Shown here: positions 55,493 to 63,423 of the stretch, one piece after another
Numbering within the stretch: the stretch's first letter is position 1
Layout: each line of letters opens with the position of its first letter
Assembly: GCF_000346505.1 (NCBI RefSeq)
Contig: NZ_ANOH01000141.1
Location: 1 to 64,000 of the forward strand
Origin: Aporhodopirellula sallentina SM41
Lineage (GTDB): Bacteria; Planctomycetota; Planctomycetia; Pirellulales; Pirellulaceae
DNA: 64,000 bases
Direction: 5' to 3'
The notes under the pieces: generated by a model
What the model saw: the letters and a program-made list of their open reading frames with translations, nothing else
Told to the model about the DNA's origin: nothing
The model's database searches: none
Program-made: the position numbers and the translations under genes

Positions 55493-56439
55493 TGACACCT
55501 CCGACCGACGGCGACGAACCAGCCCGCACGGCACCCCACTCCGACAGCAACTCGAACGCTCCACACGAGGAGCGACTCGATTGGTGCCAATGCGGAGAAA
55601 CGCCTCGGATCGTTGTCATCGGGACGCCCGAAAGACAACGCGTTCAGTCGGCTTGGCGACGATTGCGTCCGGTGGTCTCGGGCAGCGCGAAATTGGTCGC
55701 CGAAGACTTTGCATTCGATTACCAATTCACCGGCGATGACGCCGACTTGGTGATCGTGCTCGGCGGGGACGGCTCGATCCTGCAGTCGGCCCGGCAAATG
55801 GGGGCGCACCAAATTCCTGTGCTCGGCATCAACTGCGGCCGACTCGGCTTCCTCGCTGCACTCTCTCCGGAAGACTTCCTCGACGCGTGGCCAAAAGTCT
55901 GCGGCGGCGACTTTGCCGTGATCGACCATTTGATGTTGAAGGTCGAAATCGTTCGCGGCGAAAAGGTCATCGCCGAACAACTCGCGCTCAACGAAGCCGC
56001 GGTGTTGTCGGGACCGCCGTTTCAGATTCTCGACATCGACTTCTACACCGATGGTGAACTGGCAACGCAGTACCGTTGCGACGGTTTGATCATCGCGACC
56101 CCGGTCGGTTCCACCGCCCACAGTTTGTCAGCAGGCGGCCCGATCGTTCGTCGGCACTTGCACGCGATCATTATCTCGCCGATCAGCCCCCACACGCTGA
56201 CGTATCGGCCCGTGGTCGAGTCGGCAGACACGTCGTTGGAGTTCACCGTCACCGAGCCACAGGAAACGACGTGCATCCTGGTCGACGGGCGTATTCTCGG
56301 CAAACTCGAAGATGGCGACCGGGTACGCGTCAACCGAGCACCGGTATCCTTCCGGATGCTGCGCGTGCCGGGACAGAACGATTACCGTACGCTGCGTGAG
56401 AAACTCGGATGGGGCGGTTCGGTAAACCTGAGACATTGA
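55492..56439 (+). CDS. nadK: NAD kinase
   Basis: NAD kinase makes NADP from NAD and ATP. The 315-residue protein has the phosphate-binding LVIVLGGDGSILQSARQ, LGINCGRLGFLAAL, NEAAVLSG and the C-terminal IIATPVGSTAHSLSAGGPIV. ATG 55492 is chosen because it overlaps the dxs stop (TGATG); an ATG at 55459 inside dxs would add 11 residues. A poorly conserved Asp/Ser-rich N-terminus of about 40 residues precedes the fold. NADPH supply fits a MEP-pathway operon. Confidence 0.92.
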   Translation: MTPPTDGDEPARTAPHSDSNSNAPHEERLDWCQCGETPRIVVIGTPERQRVQSAWRRLRPVVSGSAKLVAEDFAFDYQFTGDDADLVIVLGGDGSILQSARQMGAHQIPVLGINCGRLGFLAALSPEDFLDAWPKVCGGDFAVIDHLMLKVEIVRGEKVIAEQLALNEAAVLSGPPFQILDIDFYTDGELATQYRCDGLIIATPVGSTAHSLSAGGPIVRRHLHAIIISPISPHTLTYRPVVESADTSLEFTVTEPQETTCILVDGRILGKLEDGDRVRVNRAPVSFRMLRVPGQNDYRTLREKLGWGGSVNLRH

Positions 56440-57125
56440 TCGACATTCTTTGGCAATGCGATGTCGCGGTGGCCGTCGACAAACCTGCCGGGTTGAGCAC
56501 GACGTCACCGCCCGGCACGGACTCGCTTGAGTCTTGTTTGCGTCGCCAACTCGGACGGGAAAACGATTACCTCACCGCGGTCCACCGGCTCGATCGCGAC
56601 GTCAGCGGAGTGGTGCTGCTGGCGTTAACGAAAAAATCGGCACGGTTGCTTTCGCAGCAATTCGCCGCTCGACGCGTTCGCAAAACTTACCTGGCATGGG
56701 TGAACGGCAACGTCGCCCAAACACAATCATTTCCGCAGGATTCGCCCAACTCAACGATCCGATGGACCGACCACGTTCGGAAGTTGCCTGACGTCGCCCG
56801 CGGCGAAATCTGCTCGCCCGAAACACCGGGCGCGAAGAAAGCAGAGACGGAAATCGCCGTTGTTCACTACGACCGGAATGCCGATTGCACCTTGTTGCGG
56901 TTGTCACCGCTAACCGGTCGAATGCATCAACTGCGATTGCAAACGGCGTCGCGGGGACACGCAATTTTGGCAGACCCGATCTACGCAGCGCCGACCGAAA
57001 CCCTGCCGCAACATTCCCAATGGCGGTTCGACACGATTGCCCTCGCCGCTACCAAGTTGACGTTTCATCATCCACGCACCGGTGTGTTAACGGAAGTCCA
57101 GTGCGATCGGTTAACTGAAGTGTGA
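56409..57125 (+). CDS. RluA-family pseudouridine synthase
   Basis: A 238-residue RNA pseudouridine synthase with the catalytic HRLDRDVSG motif (TAVHRLDRDVSGVVLLAL), the family start VAVDKPAGLSTTSPPG and LTGRMHQLRLQTASRGHAILAD. There is no S4 domain, so it is the short RluA type acting on rRNA or tRNA. The start is uncertain: ATG 56409 overlaps nadK by 31 bases; TTG 56436 would overlap the stop by a few bases. The RNA target is unknown. Confidence 0.87.
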   Translation: MGRFGKPETLIDILWQCDVAVAVDKPAGLSTTSPPGTDSLESCLRRQLGRENDYLTAVHRLDRDVSGVVLLALTKKSARLLSQQFAARRVRKTYLAWVNGNVAQTQSFPQDSPNSTIRWTDHVRKLPDVARGEICSPETPGAKKAETEIAVVHYDRNADCTLLRLSPLTGRMHQLRLQTASRGHAILADPIYAAPTETLPQHSQWRFDTIALAATKLTFHHPRTGVLTEVQCDRLTEV

Positions 57126-57156
57126 ACGATGCGTCCCCCCATTCACGAACGAATCC

Positions 57157-57639
57157 ATGTCGACTCACACCGCCCCACAGCCTCCCACTTCGACGCACGC
57201 CGCCGATCTTCCGGATCCCGACGTGAACCCGGGGCGTGATGTCGTGATTTTTGACGGCCAGTGCAACGCATGCGGTCTCGCCGCGAAACGCTTGCACCAA
57301 CTCGACCGGTTCGGTGACCGACTCTCGTTCATCTCCTTGCACGACCCTCGCGTCTTACAGTGGTACCCGAACCTCACGCACGATGATCTCATGGCGCAGA
57401 TGTATGTCGTCGATACCGATGGTCGTCAACATGGCGGCGCAGACGCGCTGCGTTACCTGTCGCGACGACTGCCGATTTTGTGGGCGTTCGCGCCGCTGTT
57501 ACACATCCCGGGAACCGCCGGTTTGTCTCACTGGCTCTACGGCATCGTCGCCCGTAATCGCTACTGGGTTTCGCGTCGCTTCTTCGGCACGAAAGACGTC
57601 TGCGACTCCGACGCCTGCTCGATTCACTTTCGCAAATAG
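57157..57639 (+). CDS. Thiol-disulfide oxidoreductase, DCC family
   Basis: A 160-residue DUF393/DCC protein. The family motif D-G-x-C-x-x-C is present as VVIFDGQCNACGLAAKRL, together with the middle AQMYVVDTDGRQHGGADALRYL and the helical end LLHIPGTAGLSHWLYGIVARNR. The first 20 residues are Pro/His-rich and probably disordered. Family members are thioredoxin-fold proteins proposed to act in thiol redox; the partner is unknown. It follows the pseudouridine synthase by 31 bases. Confidence 0.9.
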   Translation: MSTHTAPQPPTSTHAADLPDPDVNPGRDVVIFDGQCNACGLAAKRLHQLDRFGDRLSFISLHDPRVLQWYPNLTHDDLMAQMYVVDTDGRQHGGADALRYLSRRLPILWAFAPLLHIPGTAGLSHWLYGIVARNRYWVSRRFFGTKDVCDSDACSIHFRK

Positions 57640-57707
57640 TTCGCTCGGCCCTGCATGCCCGTGACGATCCGTCGACAGTACGTCGCCGGCCCATTACAAC
57701 ATGGGCT

Positions 57708-58268
57708 ATGAACGAAACACCCCAATCCGGCGAATCGGGACCGGCTCTTCCCGATGTTGAAACCGCCGCGGTGATGCTCAAAGCCGCCGTGGGTCAAATC
57801 GAATTTGCGCGGCAATACACCCTCGAATTGCTCGCCGCGACGCCACAGTCGCGTTGGTATGAAATCCCCGAAGGCAGCGTCACTCACATCGCTTGGCAAG
57901 TCGGACACCTCGCGGTCAGCCAATACGGGTTGCTGCTGTTCCGCATCCGCGGCCGCCAACCCGAAGACCTCGATCTCATCCCGGGCCGGTTTCGCAAAAC
58001 GTTCGGCCGCGGAGGTAAACCTCCCGCGACCGCCGATGGTCAACCGAGCCCCGAAGAGCTTCTCGCGAAACTCGGCGAAGTCCATCAACAGGCAATGACC
58101 GAGATCACATCGATCGATCCGGCGACACTGCTCGAGGAAGTCGACATGCCTTACGCCGTTTATCCATGCAAACTCGGTGCGATCCTGTTCTGCCCGATGC
58201 ACGAGTCCATCCACGCGGGGCAAATCGGCGTGACCCGCCGTCACCTCGGCTTGGAGTCGGTGCGATGA
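57708..58268 (+). CDS. DinB-family protein
   Basis: A 186-residue four-helix DinB/YfiT-like protein. Likely metal-binding His residues are in THIAWQVGHLAVSQY and MHESIHAGQIGVTRRHL. The helical core (LKAAVGQIEFARQYTLELLAA) fits the fold. Relatives include metal-dependent thiol transferases and bacillithiol-type enzymes, but many DinB-fold proteins have no known activity. It overlaps the next methyltransferase gene by four bases. Confidence 0.88.
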   Translation: MNETPQSGESGPALPDVETAAVMLKAAVGQIEFARQYTLELLAATPQSRWYEIPEGSVTHIAWQVGHLAVSQYGLLLFRIRGRQPEDLDLIPGRFRKTFGRGGKPPATADGQPSPEELLAKLGEVHQQAMTEITSIDPATLLEEVDMPYAVYPCKLGAILFCPMHESIHAGQIGVTRRHLGLESVR

Positions 58269-59143
58269 AGAAACGCCCGGCGAAAGAGGCTTCCGACGAG
58301 GAAGTTTACGAAGACGGTTTGCGTGTGATCGAGGAATCGATCTACGACCACCCCAAGTACTACGACCTCGTTTTCGGTGCCGATGTCGCGGCGGAAACCA
58401 AGTACATCTTGGACTGCCAACACGTCTTTGGAACCGGCGAACCGGGATGGTTCTTTGAACCGGCCTGCGGAACAGGGCGTCTGATGTATGCGTTGGCTCG
58501 CAAGGGGCATGACGTATGCGGTCTCGATCTAAACTCGAAAGCAGTCACGTTCTGCAACGATCGGTTCCGCCGGAAAGGCTATCCCGAAACCGCGATTTGC
58601 GCCGACATGTGCGACTTCTCTCGAGCGGATTTCAAAGGCATCTTTCCCAAATCGCGTAAAAAGGCCGGCCCGGTCGAGGTCGCGTTCAACACCATCAATA
58701 GCTTCCGTCATGTCGGCAGCGAAAAGGACGCACGGGCGCACTTGGAATGCATGGCGGATGTCGTCCGTCCCGGCGGGCTGTATCTGCTCGGCGTTCACTT
58801 GACCCCAACGAGCGTCCCGCCGAGCGAAACCGAAAGCTGGTCAGCACGTCGCGGACATCTCGCGATCAACACACACATGTGGACGGTCGACCGAGATAAA
58901 AAGAAACGTCTCGAACGCTTCGGCATCCGCTTTGACGTTCACACACCAAGCGGAAGTTTTCGGATCAACGACGAACTGCGCCTCCGCAGTTACACCCCCC
59001 TGCAAATGCAGCGTTTGATCGACCACAGCGGCAAATGGGAATGCATCGCGACCCACGATTTCGGATACGAAGTCGACAACCCGATCGAAGTCGACTCCTC
59101 CACCGAAGACGTCGTCTACGTCCTGCAGCGCAGGAAAAACTAG
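58265..59143 (+). CDS. SAM-dependent methyltransferase (class I), paralogue B
   Basis: A 292-residue protein. ATG 58265 overlaps the DinB stop (ATGA). It shows YDHPKYYDLVFGADVAAE, motif I FFEPACGTGRLMYALARKG, the acidic turn VCGLDLNSKAV and VAFNTINSFRHVGSEKDARAHLE. It is clearly related to the gene at 13893-14714 along its whole length. The substrate is unknown. The 398-bp convergent gap that follows contains several repeats. Confidence 0.87.
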   Translation: MKKRPAKEASDEEVYEDGLRVIEESIYDHPKYYDLVFGADVAAETKYILDCQHVFGTGEPGWFFEPACGTGRLMYALARKGHDVCGLDLNSKAVTFCNDRFRRKGYPETAICADMCDFSRADFKGIFPKSRKKAGPVEVAFNTINSFRHVGSEKDARAHLECMADVVRPGGLYLLGVHLTPTSVPPSETESWSARRGHLAINTHMWTVDRDKKKRLERFGIRFDVHTPSGSFRINDELRLRSYTPLQMQRLIDHSGKWECIATHDFGYEVDNPIEVDSSTEDVVYVLQRRKN

Positions 59144-59199
59144 GACACGCGTTCATTCGCACATTCGAATTGCGGTTGCCATCCGAAGTGACGATCCCC

Positions 59200-59447
59200 C
59201 ACGTAGCTCGGTCTTTCCACGACCGAGACCACGAGAGGCTGGAAGTTCAACGATGTGCCCGGCGTGTTGGAATCAACACCGTATCGTCGTGCGGAGCATG
59301 ACCTACCACCGGTGACAACAAGTGAGCCGAAGTGCGTAAGCACTCGGGTTGTCGGCCTGTTTGGTCGGGTAGATCGGTTAGCATATCAACCCGAGGCCTT
59401 ACGGCCATTCGGCTCACGTAGCTCGGTCTTTCCAAGACCGAGACCAC
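59200..59447. repeat. Direct and inverted repeats at a convergent junction
   Basis: A 33-bp direct repeat (59200-59232 and 59415-59447) differs at one base; each copy contains a hairpin (CTCGGTCT with AGACCGAG at 59422-59429 and 59435-59442). Between them a longer imperfect inverted repeat has arms at 59323-59351 and 59387-59416, with cores such as CTCGGGTTG and CAACCCGAG. The elements fill the 398-bp gap (59144-59541) between the methyltransferase (+) and CrtI-like (-) genes, where no gene is seen. The hairpins could serve as a bidirectional terminator. Confidence 0.65.
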
Positions 59448-59541
59448 ACACGCTCACGCTCGCACACAACCGCAGCGTTCGATGAACGACGCCCCGCTCT
59501 GCCTTCAACGCAACAACCCCAACCCGATGGCTCCGTCTTCG

Positions 59542-60939
59542 CTACGAATCCATCAAACAATGTCGATTCGCCATGCTGATGCCGCTGACGATTGCGCCGA
59601 CGATTCCCACGAATCCTTGGTCTGTTCCGCAGAGATACAAATTCGGCAAATGGGTACAACCATCGAGTTGCTTTTCCGGCGCCCCGTAAACGGCTCCGTT
59701 GTCGTGGAACGTGAACCGCCGGATTGTTTTCGGCGTGAAAACGTCCGTGGCGACAACGTTCGATCGGAAGTCTGGCATGAACCGAACCGCGGAAGCCACC
59801 GCGGCATCGTACTGCGTTACTTTCTCCGCCAGATACTTATTCTCGGGTAACTCGCACCAACGGTCATGGTTCGCGAGCGTCGTGATCCGCACGACTCCGT
59901 CGGGCAACTCGCCCTCATCCGAGTCGTAGATGTAATTGTTCGGGCTGCAGATCACTCCGGTTCGGGCGTCACACAACGTATCGTCCGGACGTCGCCAGTG
60001 GAACTTATCCGAATCGTTGTAGAACACGATCGTGCGGTCAAAACCGAGTTCTTTCGGGTCACGATCGAGAACGCTGATCGATTCGATAAACGACAATTTG
60101 CCCGCCCGCGCCACTTCGGGCGTGGTGATGTCATCGCACATCCTCATCGTCTCGATGTTGCCTGCCGAAGACAAAATCCGTTTGCCTTCGATCTGAGTAC
60201 CGTCATCGAGCACGACGCCGACGGCGCGACCGTCTTCGACGTGGATTCGCGATACACCGTGACGCAGTTTTAACTCACCGCCGAGTCCACGGAACTTTCG
60301 CACGAGGTTCTTCAGAATCACCCGCACGCCTTTGTACGGGCGACCGAAACCTTCGAGGTAGCAGGCCCGAAACATGATACAGAATTGGCCGAAGTCCATA
60401 TCGTCTTCGCGGGCGTTGCCGTACCACATCAACGGGCAGAGCAACATTTCGATCAACAACGGTTCGCTCAGGTGTTCGGCCAACACTTCTCGTGCGCTGC
60501 GCATGAACTCAGGCGAACCACCGTCCATGTCGGAGTAATCGAGAAGCGAACCGCAGAGCGTTCGGAAGCCGTCGATCTGGTCGGGAAACCGAGACGCGAT
60601 CTCGCTTTCGAGCAGTTCGATGTCGTTGGTGAAATCGAGCGATACGTCGGGAAACCGGATCGACGAACCGATCTGTTCGGCGAGTTTAAAATCCTCCCAA
60701 CCGAAACGCAGTTGCCGGATCAATTTCGCGAGCGGGCCACGTTTGTCGCCTTTGCGGGCGAAGTTCGTCATCGCGTGCAAGCCGACGTCGTAGTCACGGC
60801 CTCCCATTCGATAGAACGAATTCAGGCCGCCGATCGTGTAGTGTCGCTCGAGAATGCAAACGCGTTGGTCGAAGTGGGCCAACCGAATACCGGCAGCCAA
60901 CCCGCTCATGCCCGCGCCAATGATGATCGTATCGTACAT
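59542..60939 (-). CDS. CrtI-like FAD-dependent oxidoreductase (phytoene desaturase superfamily)
   Basis: A 465-residue flavoprotein. The N-terminal dinucleotide-binding motif is YDTIIIGAGMSGLAAGIRLA, followed by ERHYTIGGLNSFYRMGG and YDVGLHAMTN, and near the C-terminus the FAD-binding segment LPNLYLCGTDQGFVGIVGAIVSG. These are features of CrtI/phytoene desaturase-like oxidoreductases that desaturate or isomerise long polyene or acyl chains. Because the gene lies after ACP and ketosynthase genes, the substrate may be an ACP-bound or lipid acyl chain rather than a carotenoid; that is inference. A second family member begins at 63424. Confidence 0.85.
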   Translation of the reverse strand: MYDTIIIGAGMSGLAAGIRLAHFDQRVCILERHYTIGGLNSFYRMGGRDYDVGLHAMTNFARKGDKRGPLAKLIRQLRFGWEDFKLAEQIGSSIRFPDVSLDFTNDIELLESEIASRFPDQIDGFRTLCGSLLDYSDMDGGSPEFMRSAREVLAEHLSEPLLIEMLLCPLMWYGNAREDDMDFGQFCIMFRACYLEGFGRPYKGVRVILKNLVRKFRGLGGELKLRHGVSRIHVEDGRAVGVVLDDGTQIEGKRILSSAGNIETMRMCDDITTPEVARAGKLSFIESISVLDRDPKELGFDRTIVFYNDSDKFHWRRPDDTLCDARTGVICSPNNYIYDSDEGELPDGVVRITTLANHDRWCELPENKYLAEKVTQYDAAVASAVRFMPDFRSNVVATDVFTPKTIRRFTFHDNGAVYGAPEKQLDGCTHLPNLYLCGTDQGFVGIVGAIVSGISMANRHCLMDS

Positions 60940-61057
60940 GGAGAAACGAGGTGAAAGGTTGCGGACGCGACGTGGCGCGGAAATCGCGGCAGGATTCGCC
61001 TCGACGGAAACCGCCTCGACCGGAATTCGCGTGAACGTTGACCTGGGCTCCTCTCGC

Positions 61058-61309
61058 TCAGATATCCTTCATCTTGGGCTCGAGGTAGGTCACCGTCGAG
61101 TGCATGCTGGCCAGGTTGCCGTAATCCTCTTCCGGAATTTGGACCCGATGACGTTTGCGCAATTCCATCACGATATCGAGGAAATCCATCGAATCGAGTT
61201 CGAGTTGGTCTCGAAAGGGTTTCTGATCATCGAGGCCGTCGAGATCTTCATCGGGAGAGATGTCTTCGAGGATATCAATGATTTCGTCGCGGATTTCAGC
61301 GGGGGTCAT
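61058..61309 (-). CDS. Acyl carrier protein
   Basis: ATG 61309 gives an 83-residue protein (MTPAEIRDEIIDILEDI) of normal ACP length; the frame upstream is not needed. The phosphopantetheine site is the Ser in ELDSMDFLDIV. Asp/Glu-rich helices surround it. It is separate from a housekeeping AcpP context and sits between a ketosynthase and a CrtI-like gene, so it is probably a dedicated carrier for this pathway. Confidence 0.92.
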   Translation of the reverse strand: MTPAEIRDEIIDILEDISPDEDLDGLDDQKPFRDQLELDSMDFLDIVMELRKRHRVQIPEEDYGNLASMHSTVTYLEPKMKDI

Positions 61310-61550
61310 GGACGCGGTTGGGGGTGAGGAAAACGGAAGGTTCAAATGGACGGGGAGTTCAGGCGAAAACCCTCAAATCGTGGGAGAGTCTCCCAGCAAA
61401 GCGATAGTTTCGACGCCAAGACGCAAACGCACAAGGCCATACGCCGGGTAGTTTTCGTCAACCCTGCCGGAGCGAAAGCCACCCCGCATGCGGGACGCTG
61501 ACCTCCAGGCGGCGTCGACCGGTAAGGCCCCCCGTGCGTCGAAGCGGGGC

Positions 61551-61604
61551 TGAGCATTGCCAACAGCCTGAGCATTGCCAAAAGCCCGAGCGTTGCCACC
61601 AGAC
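61551..61604. repeat. 18-bp tandem repeat, three copies
   Basis: Three copies of an 18-bp unit (TGAGCATTGCCAACAGCC and two variants) run from 61551 to 61604 in the 338-bp gap (61310-61647) between the ketosynthase and ACP genes. A leftward open frame crosses it and repeats a Leu-rich hexamer, but I do not regard it as a gene. Nothing else is recognised in this gap. Confidence 0.6.
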
Positions 61605-61647
61605 CGATGGCCGGGTGCCGATAGCCGCGGCAAAATCGGTCGGGAGA

Positions 61648-62907
61648 TCAAAGCCGGCCGATAATGACAACCGAGTTGATCCCGAGCATCCCGAACGAAT
61701 TGTTGAGGATGTAATCGACGCGAGGCTTTTCCTGAGGATCGTTCAGGACCAACCCGGGCAGATCGCAATCCGGGTCGAGTTCATCGACGTTGATCGTCGG
61801 GTGAACCACGCCGTCGTCAAACGCGGCCAAATTGCCGGCCAACTCGAGAGCCCCGGCTGCACCCATGGCGTGACCGATGTAGCTCTTCGTGTTGTTGATC
61901 CGCACGTTGCTCGACTCGCCGAAAATACTCCGCAGCGCCTTGCACTCCTGCGAGTCGCCGCTCATCGTGCCGGTCGCGTGGGTGCTGAGAATGTCGATCT
62001 GTTTGGCTTCCAACCCTGCTTTGTCGAGAGCCATTTGCACGCACTGTGCCTGGCGTTCCGGGTTGGGGAGCACGAAGTCGGTCGCGTCGGTGTTCATCGC
62101 GTAGCCGACGAGTTCACCGTAGACTTCCGCCCCGCGGGCCTTGGCGTCACTGAGCCGCTCGAGGGTGTAAAGGCAACCTCCCTCCGCGACGACGATGCCG
62201 TTCCGTTGTTTATCGAACGGTCGCGAGGCGGCGGATGGGTCGGCGTGCGTCGCCAACGCGTTCTGGCTGTTGAAGCTCGCGAAGATCCCGAACGTGTGGA
62301 TGCTCTCGCTGGTTCCGCCCGCAATCGCGACATCGCATTCGTTCAGACGCAGCATCTGTGCCCCCTGAATGATCCCCGCGTTGCCCGCCGCACAGGCAGC
62401 ACCGATGGTGTAGTGGGGCCCGGTCACGCCGAGATTCAACGCGATCTCGCCCGCCGGATTGTTGGCGACGGTTCGCGGGTTGTGGTGGTGCGACCAACAA
62501 CTCGTGTCGTAATCGAATCCCTTGATTACAAAAATCTCGTTTTCAGTTTCCACGTTGCCGTGTTCGGTCACACCCACGTAGATGCCGACACGTGATTTGT
62601 CAACGTTTTCCCACTCGATACCCGAATGCGAGATCGCTTCGTTGGCCGCGTAAACGCCGACGCTACCAGCGCGGGTTCCCCGGCGGATGTCCTTCTTGGA
62701 CTGGTATTTTTTGTCGTCGAAATCACAAATTCCCGCGAGGGTTTCGCCGAAATATCGAATCTCGTACGGCTGGACACCGCTGCGTTTCTCCAACAACGAT
62801 TGGCGAAACGATTGCCAGTCGTTTCCGTTGGGAGCCGTCAACCCGATGCCCGTGATGACAATCCGCTGTTCGTCGGGAAGCTTCGATGCCAAATTGGGTG
62901 CGATCAC
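61648..62907 (-). CDS. Beta-ketoacyl-ACP synthase (FabF-like)
   Basis: A 419-residue condensing enzyme. The active-site Cys is in TIGAACAAGNAGII, with His in STHATGTMSGD and Lys and His in NNTKSYIGHAMGAAGALE, the full C-H-H set with the Lys. It begins IVITGIGLTAPNGNDW. The start is GTG 62907. It is likely a specialised KAS II-type enzyme rather than the main FabF, since it is beside its own ACP and CrtI-like oxidoreductase. Chain length and substrate are unknown. Confidence 0.92.
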   Translation of the reverse strand: MIAPNLASKLPDEQRIVITGIGLTAPNGNDWQSFRQSLLEKRSGVQPYEIRYFGETLAGICDFDDKKYQSKKDIRRGTRAGSVGVYAANEAISHSGIEWENVDKSRVGIYVGVTEHGNVETENEIFVIKGFDYDTSCWSHHHNPRTVANNPAGEIALNLGVTGPHYTIGAACAAGNAGIIQGAQMLRLNECDVAIAGGTSESIHTFGIFASFNSQNALATHADPSAASRPFDKQRNGIVVAEGGCLYTLERLSDAKARGAEVYGELVGYAMNTDATDFVLPNPERQAQCVQMALDKAGLEAKQIDILSTHATGTMSGDSQECKALRSIFGESSNVRINNTKSYIGHAMGAAGALELAGNLAAFDDGVVHPTINVDELDPDCDLPGLVLNDPQEKPRVDYILNNSFGMLGINSVVIIGRL

Positions 62908-63423
62908 GTGTTATTTAACCGAGAGTGGTGATGAATTGAGCCACAAAACCTACCGTTTCAGAGCCGAATACTCAACGCCCCGCTCGCTGGGATGCCGCGA
63001 ATCTCGCGCCCCTTTTGGTGCGTCCCCGCGACGAAGAACGAAAAATCCCTACACTGTGTCATGGGCAACGTCATCGGCAACGCCGTGTCGTGTCTTTGGC
63101 ACCGGGGTATCGTGTCATTGGTGTCGCGACACCGAGAGCGGGCCGCCATGAACGGGTCGCGGTTTCGTGGCGAAATTGCGGTGCCCAGGTACCTCCCTGA
63201 ACTAGCTCTGAGAGCTGATCATCCGGTGGTCGTTGGCCCCGATTGTCCCGCGTTGACCGCGAGAAAGCCGACCGGCCGATCCGTTTTCACAGTGGACTCC
63301 ACCCGACGTCAAACCACAGGCTCGACGTCAAACCGCAGGTCGACGGCCCCATCCGTTGTCCCGGCGACCGACGCCAGGCGATCCGCCCTCACGCACCTCC
63401 AACCCGATCGATTTGAAAAGCAC
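62908..63423. other. Divergent intergenic region with a short tandem repeat
   Basis: This 516-bp region separates the leftward ketosynthase gene from the rightward CrtI-like gene. A 19-bp imperfect tandem repeat (63304-63322 and 63323-63340, CGACGTCAAACC core) is visible. Several GTGTC-type words recur around 63055-63140. No credible gene is seen; promoters for both sides should lie here. Confidence 0.45.

Noticed and set aside
61373-61768. Leftward open frame across the ketosynthase-ACP gap
   Set aside because: It is made of tandem repeat and overlaps the ketosynthase in another frame; no protein features support it.
61534-62595. Long rightward open frame over the ketosynthase gene
   Set aside because: It is antisense to a well-supported ketosynthase; its translation shows no domain and the codon pattern follows the other strand.
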